From assembly GCA_964459445.1 (NCBI GenBank), contig CAYWMP010000092.1:1-22877 (forward strand): a stretch of DNA of 22,877 nt, in the 5' to 3' direction. This document shows positions 15,368 through 22,115 of the stretch, piece after piece (position 1 is the first letter of the stretch; each line of letters starts with the position of its first letter). A program made the translations under genes and the position numbers. Origin of the DNA: CAYWMP01 sp964459445 (GTDB lineage Bacteria > Desulfobacterota > DSM-4660 > Desulfatiglandales > HGW-15). A model generated the notes under the pieces. That model saw only the letters and a list, made by a program, of their open reading frames with translations, searched no databases and had not been told where the DNA came from.

Positions 15368-15599
15368 CATTGTTTGGCAATTCCCTTCATTTCAAAAGGA
15401 AAAGGACACGGCATGAAAGGACCCTACTAAAAAAGGTTAGGTTTATCGTGAAAATTAGAGTTGTGTTTATTGTCTGAAACCGTTATGGATGCTGGCTGTC
15501 TGATCGTACCATCTGAGTTTCTTTATCGCAGCGGCATGACAAGGCCAAGAAGGAAATAGACAAAAGCCATACTAGGATAAAAATACCTTTTATTCAAGA

Positions 15600-15830
15600 C
15601 AGAAATGGGGAGATGGGTTCATGAAGAAAGGTTCAGGGTTAAAAGGTTTAAGGTAACTACTCAGGTTGCTAGGTTCAGAGGTCAGGCCCGCCCTAGCGCG
15701 ACGACCGTTTTCAAGGAGATCAACCATCAAAAAGGCTGGTAGGTTCAGAGGTTCGGAAATCAAACTTGAACGTGAGCAGTTACGGTTTAAGAAAAAAGTC
15801 AACCTCTGAACGGGGAACCTTAGGGAAGAG
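15600..15830. repeat. GGTTCA-type repeat cluster in the 821-bp gap before the toxin-antitoxin genes
   Basis: GGTTCA words occur at about 15615, 15630, 15671 and 15740, with an inverted CAACCTCTGAACGGGGAACC near 15800-15819. This is the same family as the cluster at 2597-2670. The remainder of 15209-15965 shows the dppA promoter and leader near its left end and no credible gene; a 63-codon frame at 15239-15430 has no family resemblance. Confidence 0.5.
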
Positions 15831-15965
15831 GCAAAAGCATCGAGCCTAGAAAATCTCTTAATTTCAGCAAGTTGTAGAAATTCCGAGACGTTTGATTAAA
15901 GCCTATGCTGCACAAAAACGTTCTCTTTCCCCCTCACCTGTTGTCTTTTCCCTCCCAAAAGTTTA

Positions 15966-16006
15966 TTGACTATGGGATATTATATATGATAAATTGTATT
16001 ACAATT
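15966..16006 (+). promoter_or_regulatory. Putative promoter/operator of the toxin-antitoxin pair
   Basis: TTGACT (15966-15971) is followed by very AT-rich DNA (TATTATATATGATAAA) suitable for a -10. Then comes a 15-bp inverted repeat AATTGT-ATT-ACAATT (15992-16006), 24 bp before the antitoxin start. Autoregulation by a ribbon-helix-helix antitoxin at such a palindrome is typical of these systems. The precise -10 is uncertain. Confidence 0.45.
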
Positions 16007-16029
16007 ACGGTATTATTGGAGGATAAATT

Positions 16030-16284
16030 ATGCCTCAAGCTAGAATGAGTGTTACCGTTCCAAAAGAGATGCTTGACGAAATAAAGAAAGAAGCAGCCAA
16101 CAGAAAGACGAAACTGAGCCACCTCGTCACTGAAGCCATTGCGGAGAAGATCAAAAAAATCAAAGAAGAAGCGTTCGTCTCTCAACTCAATAAAGTCTTC
16201 GAGGATCCTGAGATCGCCACGGAGCAGCGAAGAATGGCTGAGGACATCGCGAATAACACAGATGTTAAGGAGCTGCCATGGTAA
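16030..16284 (+). CDS. MazE-like antitoxin, ribbon-helix-helix type
   Basis: 84 residues. The N-terminus (ARMSVTVPKEMLDEIKKEA, then LSHLVTEAIAEKI) is a ribbon-helix-helix DNA-binding domain with the beta strand MSVTVP. The acidic C-terminus (FEDPEIATEQRRMAEDIAN, ending KELPW) is the kind of tail that wraps around a MazF dimer. GGAGG lies 7 nt before the ATG. Its last 7 bp overlap the toxin gene. It should neutralise the toxin and repress the operon at the palindrome upstream. Confidence 0.85.
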   Translation: MPQARMSVTVPKEMLDEIKKEAANRKTKLSHLVTEAIAEKIKKIKEEAFVSQLNKVFEDPEIATEQRRMAEDIANNTDVKELPW

Positions 16285-16634
16285 AGCCGAGTCAAGGAGA
16301 TATTTGCTGGGTGAGATTTGGGCGAGCCTCTGACTCCGGACCGGCTGGAAAAAGGCCGGCCGTGGTCATTCAGAATGATCCTTTAAATAGGAGCAATATC
16401 CAAACCACGGTGATTGTCCTGGTAACCTCGAATAAAAAACTGGCGGCAGTGCCGGGAAATGTCGGATTAAGAAAAGGCATGGGAAATATTCCCAAAACAA
16501 GCGTAGTCGTAGTTACCCAAATGGCAACGGTTGATAAAACGAGGCTCCTTGAAAAGATAGGCACCCTGGATAAGAGCACCACAGAAGAGATACTGAAAGG
16601 TTGTCAGATGGTCATCAGCTCAAGTATCTTTTAA
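16278..16634 (+). CDS. mazF: MazF/PemK-family mRNA-interferase toxin
   Basis: 118 residues, typical MazF length. Seen: QGDICWVRFGRASDSGPAGKRPAVVIQ, i.e. the 'GDI..V.f....G.E..g.RP.vV.q' opening with Gly-Lys-Arg-Pro around residues 24-27; TTVIVLVTSN near 43-52; and TSVVVVTQMATVDKTRL near 74-90, where the catalytic Arg/Thr surface of the family lies. It is expected to cleave mRNA at a short sequence when the antitoxin is lost. ATG 16278 has AAGGAG 5 nt upstream inside the antitoxin gene. The antitoxin and toxin frames overlap by 7 bp. Confidence 0.92.
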   Translation: MVKPSQGDICWVRFGRASDSGPAGKRPAVVIQNDPLNRSNIQTTVIVLVTSNKKLAAVPGNVGLRKGMGNIPKTSVVVVTQMATVDKTRLLEKIGTLDKSTTEEILKGCQMVISSSIF

Positions 16635-16665
16635 TCGCCTTCATCATTCGGATTTGAGGTATAAA

Positions 16666-17508
16666 ATGGGCAATAGCCCGAAATCCATGAAAAATCTGGT
16701 TCCAGGAACCGTGGCGGTCCTTGGTGTGCCCTTTGACGAAAATTCTTCGTTTATGAGAGGGCCGGCCAAGGCGCCTGCCCGGATTCGTGAGGTGTTAAAT
16801 GCGGGTTCGGCCAATATGTGCACTGAAAATGTTTTTGATCTTGCTGAGGAATCACGTTTTCAAGATCTCGGGGATATGGTATTTGTGGATAAAGACAGTG
16901 TATTCGACGACATAGCGGACACAGTAAAAGCTTTGATTGAGCGAAAAGCCTCGGTTCTTTGCTTGGGAGGCGACCACTCGATCACCTATCCCATATTGAG
17001 GGCATACGGAAAGCGGTTTGATAATCTAACCATTCTTCACCTTGATGCACACCCGGATCTTTACGATGAATACGAAGGTAATAGGCATTCAAACGCCTGC
17101 CCCTTTGCGAGAATTATGGAAGAAAAACTTTCGACTCGTCTTGTCCAGATAGGGATCAGGACAATGAATCCGCATCAACGAGCCCAGGCCGAGAGATTTG
17201 GCGTTGAGGTGGTTGAAATGAAAATGTGGCACAAAGGGTTGGCCATGGAATTTTCTGGGCCGGTTTACCTTTCCCTTGATATGGATGTGCTCGATCCGGC
17301 CTTTGCTCCAGGGGTTTCCCACCATGAACCGGGTGGGTTGTCCACACGTGAGGTTATTTCGCTCATTCAAGGCCTAAATGTGCCGATTATAGGAGGTGAC
17401 ATCGTGGAGTTCAATCCAAGCAGGGATCCGGTAGGCATCACGGCCATGGCTGCGGCCAAATTGCTCAAAGAAATCGCCGGGAAAATGCTCTGTCAGGGTA
17501 TGGAGTAA
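16666..17508 (+). CDS. speB: Agmatinase/arginase-family ureohydrolase
   Basis: 280 residues from ATG 16666 (GAGG 6 nt upstream; a TTG 4 codons earlier overlaps that site). The binuclear Mn site is complete: GGDHS (101-105, His104), LDAHPDL (126-132, Asp127, His129, Asp131) and SLDMDVLDPAFAPG (203-216, Asp205 and Asp207). Size and the 'VPFDENSSFMRGPAKAPARIRE' opening fit the agmatinase branch. Arginase, guanidinobutyrase and guanidinopropionase share these motifs, so the substrate is a guanidino compound, agmatine being the best guess. It would release urea and putrescine. It lies 31 bp after the toxin gene and upstream of an amino-acid ABC transporter, so a role in arginine or polyamine breakdown is plausible. 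Confidence 0.85.
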   Translation: MGNSPKSMKNLVPGTVAVLGVPFDENSSFMRGPAKAPARIREVLNAGSANMCTENVFDLAEESRFQDLGDMVFVDKDSVFDDIADTVKALIERKASVLCLGGDHSITYPILRAYGKRFDNLTILHLDAHPDLYDEYEGNRHSNACPFARIMEEKLSTRLVQIGIRTMNPHQRAQAERFGVEVVEMKMWHKGLAMEFSGPVYLSLDMDVLDPAFAPGVSHHEPGGLSTREVISLIQGLNVPIIGGDIVEFNPSRDPVGITAMAAAKLLKEIAGKMLCQGME

Positions 17509-17643
17509 AGCCTCTAGGCTTGATTACTTAATAATTGGTCCGTTGTAACAGTTCAGTTATCAGACAGGATAAACATGATTGTCAGGATAATATTTTTACA
17601 GAGAACTCAAAGCACAATCATGGTTTGCCGGTTATTTGATTAG

Positions 17644-17775
17644 ATCGTCAAAAAGCGTTATGTGGAGCACCTGAATGACATTAATAATTTGACTTATTAT
17701 TGTCATTCAAGCTCTCCACAGTGGTTCCGATATTGATATATCGGAACGCCGCTTTATGCGGCTTTTTTTGACGAT
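17644..17775 (+). other. Highly structured element, multi-stem, copy A
   Basis: An outer 11-bp inverted repeat, ATCGTCAAAAA (17644-17654) with TTTTTGACGAT (17765-17775), encloses three hairpins. The first is TGTGGAG (17661-17667) with CTCCACA (17714-17720), around an inner stem TGAATGACA (17672-17680) with TGTCATTCA (17701-17709) extended by six A-T pairs. The second is a 9-bp stem TTCCGATAT/ATATCGGAA (17725-17746). The third is GCCGC/GCGGC (17748-17762) followed by seven T. As RNA this could be a multi-branched fold in which the outer helix and the terminator compete for the U-tract. As DNA it could be a small palindromic element. Confidence 0.6.
17748..17769 (+). terminator. Intrinsic terminator after the agmatinase gene (copy A)
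   Basis: The stem GCCGC with GCGGC, 5-nt loop TTTAT, is directly followed by TTTTTTT (17763-17769) on the plus strand. It lies about 240 bp past the agmatinase stop and should end transcripts coming from the toxin-antitoxin/agmatinase side. Confidence 0.7.
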
Positions 17776-17947
17776 TCCCGGATCCGTCCATAGCATGATT
17801 TGTTAATCCTGTTTACCTGCCGAAGCCGTTTGCCGCGCCATAGCTTTCAGCGGAGGCGGGTTGGCGCAGGTAGGTTATCCTGTCAAATATTCTGCCCCGG
17901 TGAACTATTTCTTTTTTAATTGACTTAGAGCGGCGAAGCCGCGTTAC

Positions 17948-18000
17948 ATAAAATCGCGCAGCGATTTTATAACTTGACACAAACCCGGTTATCTTATAAT
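17948..18000 (+). promoter_or_regulatory. Putative promoter of binding-protein gene copy A, with preceding hairpin
   Basis: TTGACA (17974-17979) and TATAAT (17995-18000) are both perfect hexamers, but the spacer is only 15 bp, shorter than the usual 17. Immediately upstream is a perfect 10-bp stem ATAAAATCGC/GCGATTTTAT with a 3-nt loop (17948-17970), and before it GCGGC-gaa-GCCGC. The hairpins may be a separate repeat. Confidence 0.45.
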
Positions 18001-18306
18001 TTGCAGCCATTTAGACCCCTTAGCTCTCATATCACTTTCAACCAAATTGCAGGTGCTCCCTGTTCGCCCATCGGATTGGAGAACATAGCCTCTTACACCA
18101 TTAACCCACTCAAACATCCTTCGCTCTATTGGCATATCTAAAGCCGGTTCGGAAAAGATCATGGCATGTAGAGAGAAGGACAAGGTTCGCCGTTCGGAGC
18201 CATATCGCTTGAAAAGGAATGTAGGTTGGTATCTGGAGTCAGGCCCATAAAGGCTAGGACAAAAGTGCTTAAAAAAGCAAAACCACAAATCTAAAGGAGG
18301 TAGGAT
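18001..18306 (+). other. Long leader region of binding-protein gene copy A
   Basis: About 300 bp separate the promoter-like sequence from the ATG. I see no riboswitch I can name. It ends in AAAGGAGGTAGGAT, a strong ribosome site, just after a small GCTT-aaaa-AAGC hairpin. A 99-codon minus-strand frame covers 17989-18288 from a TTG start; it resembles nothing I know and is not called. The same leader recurs at 19816-20121. Confidence 0.4.
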
Positions 18307-19131
18307 ATGAATCGATTAGTCAAAGTTTTAGCCCTGTTTTCTGTTTTGATGTTTGTATTTTCCGTATCAGCTTTCGCAGCGGACATTGAACTCGCAAAGA
18401 AATCGACGATTCAGACGATTTTGAAAAGCGGACAGCTGCGTGTCGGTTTCGAATCCGGTTATGTGCCCTTTGAAATGACGAACAAGAAGGGCAAATTCAT
18501 CGGATTTGATATGGATTTCGGAAGACGGCTGGCCAAGGCCATGGGCGTTAAGTTCGTACCGGTCAATACGGATTGGGCAGGCATCATTCCTTCTCTCAAC
18601 ACCGGCAAATTTGACATCATCATGGGTGGGATGACCATTACCCAGGAAAGAAACCTCAAAGTTAACTTTGCCAATCCTTATATCGTGGTGGGACAGTCTA
18701 TCCTGCTGAACAAAAAACATGCAGGAACGGTCAAATCCTACAAAGACCTGAACGATCCCAAGTATATATTAACCTCCAGGTTGGGTACCACGGGCGAGCA
18801 GGCCATAAAGAAGTACATACCCAAAGCCACGTACAAATCCTTTGAAACAGAAGCAGAGGCCGGCCTTGAGGTGATCAATGGGAAAGCGGATGCCCTTGTA
18901 TATGATTTGCCATTTTGCGGGTTTCTGTACGGGAGCCAGGGCAAAGGCAAGACGGTCTTTTTAGACAAACCCTTCACCTACGAACCCCTTGCCTGGGCCA
19001 TTAACCCGGGGGATCCGGATTTTCTGAATTTCCTCAATAACTTCTTGAGACAGTCCAGAGGCGACGGTTTCTATGACAAGGTCTACCAAAAGTGGATCAT
19101 TGGTTCAGACTGGAAAAAGGAACTGGAATAG
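18307..19131 (+). CDS. Polar amino-acid ABC transporter substrate-binding protein, family 3 (copy A)
   Basis: 274 residues. Sec signal peptide (residues 1-24, cleavage after SAFA; no lipobox). The mature part has the family 3 pattern: LRVGFESGYVPFEM near 44-57, FIGFDMDFGRRLAKAMG near 64-80, VNTDWAGIIPSLNTGKFDI near 86-104, GGMTITQERN near 107-116 with the ligand-contacting Thr and Arg, then RLGTTGEQAIKKY near 158-170 and ADALVYDLP near 192-200 with the Asp that holds the ligand's amino group. A periplasmic amino-acid receptor; the amino acid is not predictable. The protein is identical to copy B. The downstream permease is cut to an 18-codon stub, so this copy must feed the transporter made from the next transcript. 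Confidence 0.93.
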   Translation: MNRLVKVLALFSVLMFVFSVSAFAADIELAKKSTIQTILKSGQLRVGFESGYVPFEMTNKKGKFIGFDMDFGRRLAKAMGVKFVPVNTDWAGIIPSLNTGKFDIIMGGMTITQERNLKVNFANPYIVVGQSILLNKKHAGTVKSYKDLNDPKYILTSRLGTTGEQAIKKYIPKATYKSFETEAEAGLEVINGKADALVYDLPFCGFLYGSQGKGKTVFLDKPFTYEPLAWAINPGDPDFLNFLNNFLRQSRGDGFYDKVYQKWIIGSDWKKELE

Positions 19132-19167
19132 CCCGCCAGAGTGAATTGCACAAGATGATTTTGCCTG

Positions 19168-19203
19168 AGCAGGCTGGCCTTAAATAGGTAAGGCCGGCCT
19201 GCT
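19168..19203 (+). terminator. Intercistronic 15-bp hairpin after binding-protein copy A
   Basis: AGCAGGCTGGCCTTA (19168-19182) pairs with TAAGGCCGGCCTGCT (19189-19203) around a 6-nt loop. The single mismatch is a U-G wobble in RNA. It is followed by TATTC, so termination is likely partial. It probably protects the binding-protein mRNA and reduces read-through into the permease. Confidence 0.55.
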
Positions 19204-19289
19204 TATTCATGAAGCCACAAAAAAGGCGGGTCCGTACTTCCCAACCGGTCGCGTCTTCTCAGCCGACAAGCTAATAACGATAAAAAGCG

Positions 19290-19346
19290 ATGAACAACGA
19301 CAAAGATCCTAAACGTTTTGACAGACCTGCCCATTATAATCTATGA
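19290..19346 (+). pseudogene. 18-codon permease stub created by the tandem duplication
   Basis: The first 18 codons are identical to those of the permease gene at 21105 (MNNDKDPKRFDRPAHYNL). The duplication junction then makes CTA TGA, an immediate stop using the first base of copy B. It is a direct breakpoint signature, not a functional gene. Confidence 0.95.
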
Positions 19347-19458
19347 TAATTGGTCCGTTGTAACAGTTCAGTTATCAGACAGGATAAACATGATTGTCAG
19401 GATAATATTTTTACAGAGAACTCAAAGCACAATCATGGTTTGCCGGTTATTTGATTAG

Positions 19459-19590
19459 ATCGTCAAAAAGCGTTATGTGGAGCACCTGAATGACATTAAT
19501 AATTTGACTTATTATTGTCATTCAAGCTCTCCACAGTGGTTCCGATATTGATATATCGGAACGCCGCTTTATGCGGCTTTTTTTGACGAT
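19459..19590 (+). other. Highly structured element, multi-stem, copy B
   Basis: Identical to 17644-17775. Here it lies between the two binding-protein genes, so its terminator should separate the copy A transcript from the copy B operon. Confidence 0.6.
19563..19584 (+). terminator. Intrinsic terminator (copy B) between the two binding-protein genes
   Basis: GCCGC-tttat-GCGGC followed by seven T, as at 17748-17769. If it works, copy A of the binding protein is a separate transcription unit. Confidence 0.7.
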
Positions 19591-19762
19591 TCCCGGATCC
19601 GTCCATAGCATGATTTGTTAATCCTGTTTACCTGCCGAAGCCGTTTGCCGCGCCATAGCTTTCAGCGGAGGCGGGTTGGCGCAGGTAGGTTATCCTGTCA
19701 AATATTCTGCCCCGGTGAACTATTTCTTTTTTAATTGACTTAGAGCGGCGAAGCCGCGTTAC

Positions 19763-19815
19763 ATAAAATCGCGCAGCGATTTTATAACTTGACACAAACC
19801 CGGTTATCTTATAAT
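19763..19815 (+). promoter_or_regulatory. Putative promoter of binding-protein gene copy B, with preceding hairpin
   Basis: Same sequence as 17948-18000: hairpin 19763-19785, TTGACA 19789-19794, 15-bp spacer, TATAAT 19810-19815. It would drive copy B of the binding protein together with the permease and ATPase. Confidence 0.45.
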
Positions 19816-20121
19816 TTGCAGCCATTTAGACCCCTTAGCTCTCATATCACTTTCAACCAAATTGCAGGTGCTCCCTGTTCGCCCATCGGATTGGAGAACA
19901 TAGCCTCTTACACCATTAACCCACTCAAACATCCTTCGCTCTATTGGCATATCTAAAGCCGGTTCGGAAAAGATCATGGCATGTAGAGAGAAGGACAAGG
20001 TTCGCCGTTCGGAGCCATATCGCTTGAAAAGGAATGTAGGTTGGTATCTGGAGTCAGGCCCATAAAGGCTAGGACAAAAGTGCTTAAAAAAGCAAAACCA
20101 CAAATCTAAAGGAGGTAGGAT

Positions 20122-20946
20122 ATGAATCGATTAGTCAAAGTTTTAGCCCTGTTTTCTGTTTTGATGTTTGTATTTTCCGTATCAGCTTTCGCAGCGGACA
20201 TTGAACTCGCAAAGAAATCGACGATTCAGACGATTTTGAAAAGCGGACAGCTGCGTGTCGGTTTCGAATCCGGTTATGTGCCCTTTGAAATGACGAACAA
20301 GAAGGGCAAATTCATCGGATTTGATATGGATTTCGGAAGACGGCTGGCCAAGGCCATGGGCGTTAAGTTCGTACCGGTCAATACGGATTGGGCAGGCATC
20401 ATTCCTTCTCTCAACACCGGCAAATTTGACATCATCATGGGTGGGATGACCATTACCCAGGAAAGAAACCTCAAAGTTAACTTTGCCAATCCTTATATCG
20501 TGGTGGGACAGTCTATCCTGCTGAACAAAAAACATGCAGGAACGGTCAAATCCTACAAAGACCTGAACGATCCCAAGTATATATTAACCTCCAGGTTGGG
20601 TACCACGGGCGAGCAGGCCATAAAGAAGTACATACCCAAAGCCACGTACAAATCCTTTGAAACAGAAGCAGAGGCCGGCCTTGAGGTGATCAATGGGAAA
20701 GCGGATGCCCTTGTATATGATTTGCCATTTTGCGGGTTTCTGTACGGGAGCCAGGGCAAAGGCAAGACGGTCTTTTTAGACAAACCCTTCACCTACGAAC
20801 CCCTTGCCTGGGCCATTAACCCGGGGGATCCGGATTTTCTGAATTTCCTCAATAACTTCTTGAGACAGTCCAGAGGCGACGGTTTCTATGACAAGGTCTA
20901 CCAAAAGTGGATCATTGGTTCAGACTGGAAAAAGGAACTGGAATAG
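20122..20946 (+). CDS. Polar amino-acid ABC transporter substrate-binding protein, family 3 (copy B)
   Basis: 274 residues, identical to the protein at 18307-19131, with the same AAAGGAGG ribosome site and signal peptide. This copy is the one physically linked to the intact permease (158 bp downstream) and ATPase genes, so it represents the original operon end. Absence of any difference between the copies means the duplication is very recent, is kept uniform by recombination, or is an assembly artefact. Confidence 0.93.
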   Translation: MNRLVKVLALFSVLMFVFSVSAFAADIELAKKSTIQTILKSGQLRVGFESGYVPFEMTNKKGKFIGFDMDFGRRLAKAMGVKFVPVNTDWAGIIPSLNTGKFDIIMGGMTITQERNLKVNFANPYIVVGQSILLNKKHAGTVKSYKDLNDPKYILTSRLGTTGEQAIKKYIPKATYKSFETEAEAGLEVINGKADALVYDLPFCGFLYGSQGKGKTVFLDKPFTYEPLAWAINPGDPDFLNFLNNFLRQSRGDGFYDKVYQKWIIGSDWKKELE

Positions 20947-20982
20947 CCCGCCAGAGTGAATTGCACAAGATGATTTTGCCTG

Positions 20983-21018
20983 AGCAGGCTGGCCTTAAAT
21001 AGGTAAGGCCGGCCTGCT
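20983..21018 (+). terminator. Intercistronic 15-bp hairpin between binding protein and permease
   Basis: Same hairpin as 19168-19203. Here it sits in its original context, between the binding-protein gene and the permease start 87 bp later, where such hairpins commonly set a high binding-protein to permease ratio. Confidence 0.55.
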
Positions 21019-21104
21019 TATTCATGAAGCCACAAAAAAGGCGGGTCCGTACTTCCCAACCGGTCGCGTCTTCTCAGCCGACAAGCTAATAACGATAAAA
21101 AGCG

Positions 21105-22115
21105 ATGAACAACGACAAAGATCCTAAACGTTTTGACAGACCTGCCCATTATAATCTATGGGTCGGTGTCTTCTGTCTGATGGTTTGTATCGTAGTTGGC
21201 GGTTTCTACTTCGCGACCCAGAAAGTCGAATATATATGGCGCTGGTATCGAGTCCCCATTTACTTTGCCTATGAGATGGATGTTGAGATTACGTCGGAAC
21301 TGGATGGTGAAATCGATTCCATAGCAATAAAGGATGAGAAGGCTACTATAACAGTAAAAGGCCTTGACGGCGCGGCCTCATACACGGCGCCGGCGAATAG
21401 CGTCGATGTTGTTGAGGGTGACATGATCTCCCCTGGAGATGTTTTGGCCACCTATCAGGAATGGACATCAGGCCTATTGGTCTGGGGTCTTTGGATGACC
21501 CTCAAAATCAGTGTGATGGCTACCATATTCGGGATAATCATCGGTATTGCCGGCGGCCTGTTCCGTATTTCATCCAATCCCGCACTAAAATGGTGCACCA
21601 TCATTTATATTGAACTGATCCGCGGATCTCCCCTGCTGGTACAGATTCTCATCTGGTATTTTGTCTTCGGTACATTGATCAACGAACTCCTGGCAGTCTA
21701 CGGCATTGCACGAATCCCCGCAGTCTGGTACGGGATAGCCTCCCTGGCCTGTTTTGCAGGCGCCTACGTGACGGAAATTGTTCGTGCAGGCATCCAGTCC
21801 ATTCACCGGGGACAGACGGAAGCTGCACGATCCTTGGGGATGTCATACGCCCAAGCCATGCGTTACATTATCCTGCCGCAAGCCTTGAGGAGGATCCTGC
21901 CGCCGCTAGCAGGCCAGTTCATCAGCCTCATCAAAGACTCTTCCCTTTTGGGAATCATCGCTATCCGTGAGTTGACAAAGGCGGCAAAAGAGGCTGTTGC
22001 GGCCAGCTTCCAACCTTTTGAATTATATATAACCCTGGCAGTACTGTATCTGGTTTTGACCTTTACACTTTCCATGTTTCTCCAGTGGATGGAAAGGAGG
22101 ATGGCGGTAAGGTGA
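21105..22115 (+). CDS. Amino-acid ABC transporter permease (HisM/GlnP-like) with an extra periplasmic domain
   Basis: 336 residues, against about 215-250 for usual HisM-type permeases. An N-terminal helix (about 18-38) is followed by roughly 80 extra residues (39-118) rich in beta-forming and charged residues (EITSELDGEIDSIAIKDEK, then ITVKGLDG and VVEGDMISPGDVLATY). The normal permease core then begins with a helix at about 121-150. The core has ELIRGSPLLVQ (170-180), the EAA coupling loop EAARSLGMSYAQAMRYIILPQ (239-259) and the C-terminal helix at about 305-328. The VEGD..SPGDVLA segment resembles a biotinyl-lipoyl or OB-like turn. By topology the extra part should be periplasmic, near the binding-protein docking face. 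The stop overlaps the ATPase start. No strong ribosome site is evident before the ATG. Confidence 0.9.
   Translation: MNNDKDPKRFDRPAHYNLWVGVFCLMVCIVVGGFYFATQKVEYIWRWYRVPIYFAYEMDVEITSELDGEIDSIAIKDEKATITVKGLDGAASYTAPANSVDVVEGDMISPGDVLATYQEWTSGLLVWGLWMTLKISVMATIFGIIIGIAGGLFRISSNPALKWCTIIYIELIRGSPLLVQILIWYFVFGTLINELLAVYGIARIPAVWYGIASLACFAGAYVTEIVRAGIQSIHRGQTEAARSLGMSYAQAMRYIILPQALRRILPPLAGQFISLIKDSSLLGIIAIRELTKAAKEAVAASFQPFELYITLAVLYLVLTFTLSMFLQWMERRMAVR

Larger units (their letters stand above)
17531..19345 (+). repeat. Tandem duplication unit, copy A (1815 bp)
   Basis: This block is repeated head to tail at 19346-21160 with an offset of exactly 1815 bp. Every part compared is identical. It runs from ATAATTGGTCCG to AATCTATG and holds an intergenic region with a structured element, a promoter, the solute-binding-protein gene, a hairpin and the first 18 codons of the permease gene. 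The junction shows no microhomology. The first 370 bp also contain scattered ACAGGATAAAC/ATCCTGTTTAC words in both orientations (about 17565 and 17805-17885) and an 8-bp inverted pair ATGATTGT/ACAATCAT (17575-17582, 17614-17621), older repeats now carried along. Confidence 0.97.
19346..21160 (+). repeat. Tandem duplication unit, copy B (1815 bp)
   Basis: The second copy directly abuts copy A. Its right end runs into the intact permease gene: CTATG at 21156-21160 continues as GGTCGGTG, whereas copy A continues as ATAATTGG. Copy B therefore keeps the original right border and copy A the original left border, as expected for one duplication event. Confidence 0.97.

Noticed and set aside
15239..15430. 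63-codon plus-strand frame upstream of dppA
   Set aside because: It overlaps the dppA promoter and leader on the other strand, with no ribosome site or resemblance to known proteins.
17644..17775. Integron attC site or nucleolytic ribozyme
   Set aside because: It has several stems, but I could not find the attC R/L core boxes, and the hammerhead CUGANGA and GAAA cores are absent.
17989..18288. 99-codon minus-strand frame (also at 19804-20103)
   Set aside because: TTG start without a ribosome site, inside the leader of the binding-protein gene, and no recognisable family. Its two copies reflect only the tandem duplication.
18001..18306. Amino-acid riboswitch (glycine or lysine type) in the long leader
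   Set aside because: I could not match the conserved cores of these classes; only small hairpins are visible.
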